Part shown: positions 16,909-26,500 of the stretch, piece by piece
Numbering within the stretch: the stretch's first letter is position 1
Layout of the letters: each line of letters starts with the position of its first letter
Source: Candidatus Gastranaerophilales bacterium
Lineage (GTDB): Bacteria > Cyanobacteriota > Vampirovibrionia > Gastranaerophilales > Gastranaerophilaceae
Assembly: GCA_016280955.1 (NCBI GenBank)
Contig: JAEEHV010000049.1
Location: 1 to 54,996 of the forward strand
Direction of reading: 5' to 3'
DNA: 54,996 nucleotides
Position numbers and translations under genes: made by a program
Notes under the pieces: generated by a model
What the model was told of the DNA's origin: nothing
What the model saw: the letters and a program-made list of their open reading frames with translations, nothing else
Database searches by the model: none

Positions 16909-17003
16909 GTTTTGTAACAATATCTCCGAAAAAAGGCAAATTTAGCAGAGAAAATGTTTTTAAAAGAGTAGAAGATGTGTGAAAAATTCATGTGGAGGTT
17001 CGT

Positions 17004-17420
17004 ATGGTAACTGCAATATCATTCAGAGCAAATGAAACAGCCGGCGGTGTTGGTGAAAAAACAGTAGAAACCGCAAAAAAAGAGACTGCGGGTGGTGTTG
17101 GTGTAAGAAGAAATAATAATGATTCAATATTCAGTGTTGATAATCAACCGGCTCAGGATACCGTTTCATTTAAGGCAGCTCAAACAGGACGGGAAAAAAC
17201 ATCAGCAGGAAGTTTTATTTTAGGTCTGACTGCATTAACCGCATTGTTGATAGGCGGTTTGGGACTTGCACATAAATATGATGTAGTAAGTAAAATTAAG
17301 AATGATAAAGTAAAAGACTTCTTCCGTCATACAGATGCGGTAACCGAACCTTGTCATAAAGCATGTAAATGGATAAAAAATAACAGTTACGATAAAATTG
17401 TTAAAATGTTCAAGAAATAA
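17004..17420 (+). CDS. Small membrane protein with SFRA/SFKA motifs, 138 aa
   Basis: The function is unknown. The N-terminus is MVTAISFRANETAGGVG, ETAGGVG is repeated about 13 residues later, and VSFKAAQ appears near residue 52. One membrane helix (SFILGLTALTALLIGGLG, ~67-86) precedes a short basic tail with two Cys. The start at 17004 is chosen because ggagg (16994-16998) lies 5 bases before it; a GTG at 16992 overlaps that site. The SFRA motif recurs at the N-terminus of the calpain-like protease at 41859, which suggests a shared localisation or export tag. TTTTGTAAC occurs just after the rubrerythrin stop codon. Confidence 0.75.
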   Translation: MVTAISFRANETAGGVGEKTVETAKKETAGGVGVRRNNNDSIFSVDNQPAQDTVSFKAAQTGREKTSAGSFILGLTALTALLIGGLGLAHKYDVVSKIKNDKVKDFFRHTDAVTEPCHKACKWIKNNSYDKIVKMFKK

Positions 17421-17444
17421 AAAATACTAAGATAAAGAATTCGC

Positions 17445-17477
17445 AGGTGGATTTTGGAATTATTCCAAAATCCGCCT
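17445..17477. terminator. Terminator between convergent genes
   Basis: A 16-bp stem with one G-T wobble (aggtggattttggaat / attccaaaatccgcct) lies between the small membrane protein gene and the convergent giant gene. The T-run is weak on the plus side (cactttt). Confidence 0.7.
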
Positions 17478-17506
17478 CACTTTTGTCAATTCCAATAATT
17501 TTGTAA

Positions 17507-20500
17507 TTAATTGCCGAACAGCCACATAGCACAGTCATTTTTGAGGTCGTATTCTCTCAGGAACCCAAGTCTGTACATATTGTTATTAACGTAATCAACC
17601 GCATTACCGATTGGTTGTCCATCTCTGTCCCAGGCAAATGTTCCTTGCAGACATTCTGCTTTTGAACCATAAAACTCGTTATAGTTTCTGTCACCTTTAC
17701 CTCTGACTTTTGAGTTAATCATTGCAAGCTCCTGATTGATTTGCAGTGATGTTTCAGGTTCAAGTTCTACGTGTGATTTATCCTGATTTTCTTCAACGTA
17801 GTTCATATATTCTTCATCACTCATGCCTGTTGCATTTTTAATGTGGTCAGGCACATAAGTCCTGTCGCTTTCACGATGTCCGCCGAATACGTAGTTATTT
17901 TTTATTTCAGAAACAAATTTAGCTGTACCGGAGCCTGAGTCTGTTTCACCGCCGGCATGGATATATTTGTTTTTAAATCTTGGTATAACACCCTGTTCTC
18001 TGAAGAATTTCCATTTTGTTCGAACTCTTTCCGCATAACTGAAAGACAGCAGAACTTCAGAATCAGGCAGAGCAAATGCATCAAATTTCGCAAGTTGATT
18101 TTCAAATTCTAAACCATGAACACAGAAGGTAATATTTCCGGTATCAATTTCTTCTCTTGTTATTGTGTGATTTCTTTCTTCTTTTTGTCCTATAGCTTTA
18201 ATTCCGGTAACTTTGGAACCTTTAGGGAAGCCTATTCTTTCAAGGTATTCATTTTCTAATTCATTGTATTTTACAATAACGTGTGCGTCACTATCTATAT
18301 AAACACCCGGTATGTCTGTTGTTCCGTCTGCACGTATTACACTGACACCGGCTTTGATTCTGCTTGCGGAAGGCATATCCGTTACCGGAACAAACGGTTT
18401 TGTTTTCTTAAGTTCGGTTACATATTCCCTGATTCTTGCTGCGTGTATATCGGCTGCCTCTCCAAAACTATGGACTTCACCACGGAAGTTTCTTCTTGAT
18501 GAACCTTCTGTTTTATCGTGGAATGAATCATCTTTTCTTACGGCTTTAAGGTCTGCATGTGTAAACATAAGAGATAATTCAAACAGATTATCATTCTGAA
18601 GGTCATAAGCTACAGATTGCAAAGCTTTTGTCAGTGATTCTTCTGATCGTTGTGAGTTAACGTATCCGAGCCATTCGTGGTGCTTAATTAAGGTGTATAG
18701 TTTGATACACTCATCATTTGTAAGATTGAATTTTTTAGTGATATAGAACGCATCAAATGAACTTTCACCGGCATGAGTTTTGTCAGCAAAACCTTCTGAT
18801 TTTGTAATATCGTGAAGTAGTGATGCGAGCAGCATAATCTTTTTATCTGATTCTGAAAGTTTTTCAAACTTAGGATCCTGAACAAGTTTTTGCATAACTT
18901 TAAGTGAATGCTGCATAACATCAAAGTCGTGAGAGCCGGTTTTGACAAGTCCGAGTTCAGGAGCAAGTTCGGGATATTTATTAATTAGCTTTGTGAGAGC
19001 AGGAGCAAGTGTTTTGTTGTTACAAACTACTTTTTCGTTCTCGTATTTGATTTCAAGTTTTTTAATATCTTTCATGCTGAGTTTTTTATTAAGAATATAC
19101 AAGACTTCTCTGAACTCGGAACTGCCTGAAATCTCAGGTGTTATAAGTGCGGCATCTTTTATCGGGCTGTATTTACAATGCTGTGCTCGTCCAATCATTG
19201 TGCGAATTTCAGGAAGTCCGTCAAGGATATCGTTCAGTAGTGTTTCAACTTTTGGATTTGAACATTTTATTCTGTTATTTTTTGAGAATCTGATTACTTC
19301 AGGTCTTAATTCTTCAATTACGGCTTTTGTTTTAGGATTTTCGATTTCTGAAAGTTTTTTGCCGTTATTAATCTCAGCCGGATAACCTGTCAGGGTATAG
19401 CCTGTCGTATTATGTCTGTTGTGATGTATTTCAAAACCGAAATAATCAAATACTTTTCGTTTTTCAAGTTCGGATAAATCTTTAATTTTTTCTTTTACCG
19501 TCTCAATAAAATCTTCTCTTGAGTATTCCTGTGTAATTTTAAGTCCAGCAAACTCTGTATCTGATAAACCTTTCAGGGAGCCTGATAAATCCTTCATTGA
19601 ATTGTTAAATATACGGATTCTCTGTTCGGGTGTAAGCGGTGCCGTTTCGATACCGACTGCTCTGACGACTTCACGCAGAAGCGGACAGTATTCATCAAGT
19701 GATTTTGGTAATATCGGAAGCCTGTCTGCGTATTCTTCTGATATATTAAATGTTCCGTTTTTAGAGTCGACAAGTTTCCTGAGGAATTTACGCTTTCCTG
19801 CCATTGTGATTTCATTAAGATTACGGACATCGATTACATCATAGAAATCAGATAATACCTTTCTGTCGTCAGGTCTCATTTTTTCAACGACATCTCTTCC
19901 GAATTTATGATTAAGTTTTTTTATACCTTCGACACTAAGTCCGCCCCTTGATTCCATAATCATAATGACTTGATTAATAGTCATTTCATAGTTTTGATAA
20001 TTTCTGCATAAATCCCTAATCTCGCTGATATTTACAATTCCTCGAAGAAGTTGGGTAATTTCATGAGTAGATTTTGCGTATTCTACATTATCAATTAAAA
20101 ATTCTGCAATCTCAGCCTTTTCCGGTTGAAGCTCTTTTGCAAAACTCCTGACATAGAATTTGATATTTAGTTTTTCTTCTTCAGTCCAGTTATCAGTGTT
20201 ACGTGTAAGATGATTGCTTAGTCTTTCCCTGTTAATAATTTTTTTCGCAAGAACTTCATTTATTCCTGTCGGACAATGTAACATTACTAGTGCGGTCAGC
20301 GGCGAAAGTTTTCTTTCTTTGTAATTTTTTGCTATATCTAATGCTGCCTGAATTTGCTGCGGAGTTTGTACATTATCTGAATTTAGTATTGATTGAATAT
20401 CATTAACACTGTAGTTTGTATCTTCTAACAGAGTATTACCAAGTTCAATTGCTTCCGGTTTTATGCTTCTTGCAAGGTTCATTGAAGTTTTGCGGATTTT

Positions 20501-23500
20501 TGCCCTGTCGATTTTAATTTCAGGTTTTTTAGCTTGTGTATCATTTGTTTCTTCACCCGATTGTTTGATAATGGATTTAAGCGGTGCTGTTTTTTTACGG
20601 TATTTTTCATATTCGGCAAATTGTTTAGCATTTTCTTCGGCTATTTTGGTTGCAGATACAATTTCTTCCTTAGTGACTTTATCTAATATTTTTAATGCCA
20701 AATTTCTGTCTGTTGCTGAAATATTTGAAAGCATAATATAAACTTCATCGTAGCTGTAGCCTGATTTCTTGTAGTTTTGGGCAAGTTCAACCGCTTTATT
20801 CAAGTCCTGAGACGGACTCCAGTGTTTAGCATGTTCGTAATCATCTCCGAGGATATCTTTTATATCCTTGGTTGTGAAGTTAGAATCCTCAAATAAGACT
20901 TCTGCCAGAGGTGCATTATCCGTTTTTATATATTTTCGGATAAAATCTATACTGCCTGTTTCGGTGAAATCACTACCCTGTTCTATGGCAAATTTTGCCC
21001 GAATACTTTTGGCAAGTCTTGGTGTCATATGATTTATATTCACAAGCATTAAGTATGCTTCATCCGCATTAAGTCCCATTTCTTTGTAGTTGCGCGCAAC
21101 ATCGAGTGCTTTTTCCATATTTTCGGTAACGTTCCAGTCTTTTTCCCAATGTGAATTTTGTTCCGTAATAGTTCTTATTCTTTTTGTTGAAAAATCCGGA
21201 TTATCAAGCAGAATCTGCTGCAATTCTTTAACTTCCGGTTTTATTTTTTCTGCCATCAGCTTAGAATTGTTTAATAATTGAGATTCCAGGTTTTCATTGT
21301 TTGTTATTTCTTTTGCACATTTTGCTAAGATTTTACGTGCGGTATTTTTGTCAACATTCTCATAATTCAGCATCATAAGGTATGCTTCTTTTGTCGTAAT
21401 GCCCTTATCTTTATATGTTCTTGCAAGTTCTTTAACACTGTCCAGAGTTGTTCCGACACCAGGATCATCTTCTCTTGGCGGTCTGTTACGTAATTTACCC
21501 GTTACATTTTCAATCATCTCGTTTGTAAATTCAGGATTATCCAAAAGCATCATTGTCAGCTCTTTATCTGTATTTCTAAGATGGAACAGGAATTGGCTGA
21601 ACTCTGTGTATTCATCATAGAAACGTGGTGCTGCTTTTCGCATTATATCAATATCATTTTCATCTTTAACCATTAATTCAATTACACCATCTCTGTTAAA
21701 AGTGAATTTATGTTGCCTGTTTTTGAGATAAAGCGGTTTTACGATATTATATTTTTCACGGCTGAGCTCGTGGTTTGCAATAACGTCTGCAAATCCGTAA
21801 TCCGTATTATATCCTGTATAATCAGAAACTTCCGCTAATATTTTAATGTCTTCTTCAGGAAGAGAATCTATCATTTCAAGGTTTTTCTTTATGCATTCGA
21901 GTTTTTCCGGTGCGTTTAATCTGAGAATTTGATTGCCTGTATAACCGTAGTCACCGTAATGAGCAAACATTTTGAGCTTTTCCGAAAATTCAGGATGTTT
22001 TGCTGCAAATTTATCCAGCTCATTAAAAAGTTCTTTTTGCATATTTCTTACGTTTTCCGGTATTGAAGTATTTTCAAAATTATCAATTATTACACCAAGA
22101 GGGGTGAATCTGTCATTTTTTGGTGTATCCAATAACAGTTTTGAAATATTCGGATTATCTTCATAGATTTTTAATCTGTTTGCAAAACCGCCTCGGGATA
22201 TACCATAGAAAAATTCCGCAGTCCTTTGATTGTATGGAGATTTTTTAACTATTCTGCAAAAAGCATCAACATCCTCTTTTGTATATAGCCTTTCAAAAAT
22301 TCCATTATCGAATTTGTATCCGTCACCGTCTGTTGTCGGAATTTTGTAACCGTATTCAAGAATTAAATCAGCAAGCGGTATTTGTTCTATTCTTTGAAGA
22401 CCGCCGTAAGAGAATTTTACTAAATCAGTAATTTTCTGTATTTCCTCAGTATTCATTCCTTCTTTTAGGTGTGACAGTGCCCATTCTTTTTTCCAGTTCT
22501 CATTTATATGTGTGAACATGCCGGCTTCATCTACCGTTAAGCTTCTTCCCAGCTTTTCTTTTATTTGGGGATTATTCATATAATCCATTTGGGAATTAAA
22601 TTCTTTGTTGCTCATTGCGAATGTAAGCTCTCCGTATCTGCCGTTACGAACTTCAATGGCATCGTTGTATTTATAATAGTTCGACTGATAATCAATACCG
22701 GTTTTATCAAGTTCAATTATCCTTCTGAGTCCTTCCTGCCAAATCTCAGTTACATCATAGCTTGCTATTCGCAAACCAAGATCTCTGTTTGCAGGTTCAA
22801 GATGTCTGCTTATTAAGCCCCATTTGTATATCATTTCTGTTTTTGGGTTAAGTGCCAAAAATTCACGTATAGTATCTTTCACCTTTGGACTTATTCCTTT
22901 ATCAAGCAGCATAGCCATTATTTGTGTATGAGTTTTTAGTTTATCATAGTCATAATGATTGTTTATCATATCTTTTATCTGTGATAAAGGTATTAATGCT
23001 CTGTCTTTTTGATTTAATGATATATATAAGTTTTTGAAGTCACGAATGTTGCGGTTACCGTAGTAATTTCCGTTAACGACCTGTTTGTTAAAATCAATCC
23101 AAACCTTCATATCATCTATATTTTTAATCCTGTTCATCGGCGGATTGTCAGTATAATGCATATCTTTTAGAGGAGTAGTTCTGAGGTAATAGATATATGC
23201 ATCAGCCTGCTCTGCAGTTTTAATGTTTTTAATTTCATCATAAATATAATTGCTGTTGATTAGTGAATAATGACCGGCATCGTTGTTTCTGTTTTTACGT
23301 TTAAAATCAAAATATTCGCTGCGAATTTTTTCCAGTTCTGCCATCACTTTACGTCTTGCAGGATTATTTTGTACGTGTGTATTTATTGTTTCAACACTTT
23401 GTCTGATTTCGTATCCGCTTTTCCGCATGTATTCAAATATTTTTATATCATCCGGATTTAAATTTTTTGCTGCATAAATTATATCTTTTATTGTTTCGTA

Positions 23501-26500
23501 TCTGTATTGTTCAACTCCGTGCCAATCAGGTGTTCTGATTGCCATTATTTTTGATATAGTTTTTATTTGTTCTTTCGAGAGTCCTTTCATTGCTTTTTTG
23601 AGTTTACGGATATCGTATCCGCCGAATTTTTCCATCTGTGCATAAAGGTGACTTTTGCTATCGGTTTCAACAAACCATTCTTCGTTTGACTGTATCGGTA
23701 GTCCGTGTTCTGTTTTTAATGCAGTTTCTCTTATATAATTGTTAAACTGTTCTTCTGTCGATTTCATAACATCAACAAGATTAAGCCCGTTTTCTTTGGC
23801 GATTTTGGCATATTCTTCTATGTTTTCAAATTCGGATCTGTTAACTTTATCTGATGTCATAAGTTCTACAACATCATCAGCTGAAAGTTCTTCAATCTTA
23901 AGAATTTTTTTGAAGTTTTCAAATTCGACTTTATTAAAACTTCCGTACCAATCACTGTAGATTGCTTTTTCTAATATTTCCATCTGTACGGGATTAAACT
24001 CTTTCGGAAGATTTTCCCAATTTTCTTTAAGTTCTTCCCAGTTGGTGAATTTGTCAACGTCAACGGTGGCTCTGTTTCCGTTTGCGTTTTGTACGGTTTC
24101 ATCTTTTGCATTATTACTATTTATCTTTACTCCGCTTGTATTGATAATCAATTTATCACGGCGTCTTTCTCCTTTTTTATTTTCTGATACAGGTTTTGTT
24201 CCTTCAAGTCTTTCGGAACCGTGAGCAACAGATTCGGGGAAGTTTTGTATTAATAAAACATCTCTTATTAAGCGGTCTGATGTATCCAATCCGGATGTTA
24301 CGGAGTGAATATCAGCCAGTCTTTCTTCATGTGATGTTGCATTTCTTGTAATACGTACTTTTTCAGTAGTATATTCAAATCCATTTCCTTCAATAGCAGT
24401 TGATACTGCTTTATATCCTTCCAATTCACGTTCGCCAATTTCTATAAAATCAGCTTCATTGCCAATTTGTTTTTGGTAATCAATTGCGTGTCCGAGTTCA
24501 TGTGCTAAAACACCGGCATCATTTTTCAATTCTTCCGACAAATATATTTCATTTTTGCTAAAATCAAAACTTGCGTTATCTTTAGATGCTATTGACGGAT
24601 TGCATTCTATACGTTTGATTCCGCACTGTTTAATTTTGAAGAAAAAGTCTCCCGGAAGCTGCTTAAATAAATCAATAATATTGATATCTAAAACGTCGTA
24701 CCCTAAAGATACCGTTTCTGTTACATTACCGTTTTCATCAACTTTTGATGCTTTTACTCCGTCTTCATCAAACCTTATATCATATTTTTGGTTGTTTAGT
24801 TCGCTTACAAAATGATTATCGTCAAGTTTTTCAAACCTTCGTTTAATTTTGTATAGTTCTGTTTTTGATTCAGTATCAAATATTGAATATTCAAATTCTG
24901 ACTTATTACCGTTTGTTTCTTTTATTATTTTGGTAATTTTGCCGCTCGGAGATTTTACCCTGAGTCTTGTTCTGTAACCGTTTTCTGTTTTTGTAACGGT
25001 TCCGATAGTTCGCTTGGTAAATTTATTTCCGGAACGTTCATGAACAGTAATCTCATATTCTCCTGTATTTTGCGGAGAAGCTGCAAGTTCTTCCAGTTTT
25101 ACCTGTTTATTATTTGAATCAAGATAAATTTTTTTATATTCTACAATATTATTGTCTGATTCATTAATTTTTGTTTCCTGAATTATTTTGCTTCCGTCCG
25201 GGAATGTTCTGTAGCTTTTTTTAGCTTTTTTTGAATCGTAGAATATACGTTCAATTCCTAAATCGGTGACTCCACCGTTTTTATCAATTTTAAAATATGC
25301 AATCCTTGTAATGTCATTTTTGTCGTATTCTAACTTACCGGAATTTATTCCGTAGGTATAATCATTTGAACTACCATCTGAACGAATTTGATAAGTTCCG
25401 TCAACGTAAGGAGAGGTAATTCTGGCATTAGCACCAATGTTTTTCATTGCTTTTGATATGTATTTCCTGAACATAGCATTGGTTTCCAGTTCTTTAATTA
25501 ATTTTTCTTCTGCATTGAAGAACGGTTCAAGCATATCTAAAGTGAGAGGTTCTGTATTATTTGCTGTTATATTCAATAATCTCTTTGCAATTTCTGGTTT
25601 TGAAACCAGTTTATAAAATGTTGAACTGTTAATAGGGTTATCAATACAGAATTCCACTATTTTTATGAAATTATTAGGATCCCTGTCACTATAACGGATT
25701 GAATGTAAATCTCTTACATCATAAGTTTTCCCGTCAGGAGTTTTTAAATCAAGCATTACTTTTAAAACAGGAATACGTTCTTTTCTTACTGATGCAATAG
25801 TTGTTCCGCTTCCCCATTCATTATTTTCATAGAACAGAGCTTTTGTTAAATATTGTTCAAAATCAAAAGTACCAAATCTGTATCCTCCGTTTCGGCTATT
25901 AGCGGAGTTATTTTTCTCATTAATAATTCTGTCTGCCAGTTCTTTATCCGCAAGTTCAAGTTTGACCATGAGATTAATTCCTTTTGCGGTAAGCCTTGGC
26001 TTAGTAATATTATTGCCATTTCCGGTTTTTACGGTCATTTCTTTCTGCAGATATTTCAGGGTTAATTCTTTATCCAATGCATAAGTTTCTGCAATTGTCT
26101 GAATGTCTTTTATCTCGGAAAAACGGCTGCACGCCATTATTTCGCTTTTATTTTTGCTGCTTAGTATGTCATATTCATTCATACTTTCTGTTGTTATTTC
26201 TTCTTTAAGAAGTTTAGATATTAATTCGGGATATTTTTTGTTTAAATCAACCAGTTCAATAATATCATCTGCCGAAAAAGCTGGTGTTTCCTGATTAAAT
26301 AGAGTTCTTGCACTTGTGCTTTTTATATCAATAGCTGACATAATTACTTCTTGACTGTTAGGGTATTCCCTGAATAAGTTATAAATTTTCTCTATTTCAC
26401 TATAGTTAAATCTTGGTACAGTTCCCTGCAAGAGATCTATTTTGTAATCAACAGTAAGTTTTAAAATAAGTTCAGGTTCTTGTTCATAAAGTTTTAACAG

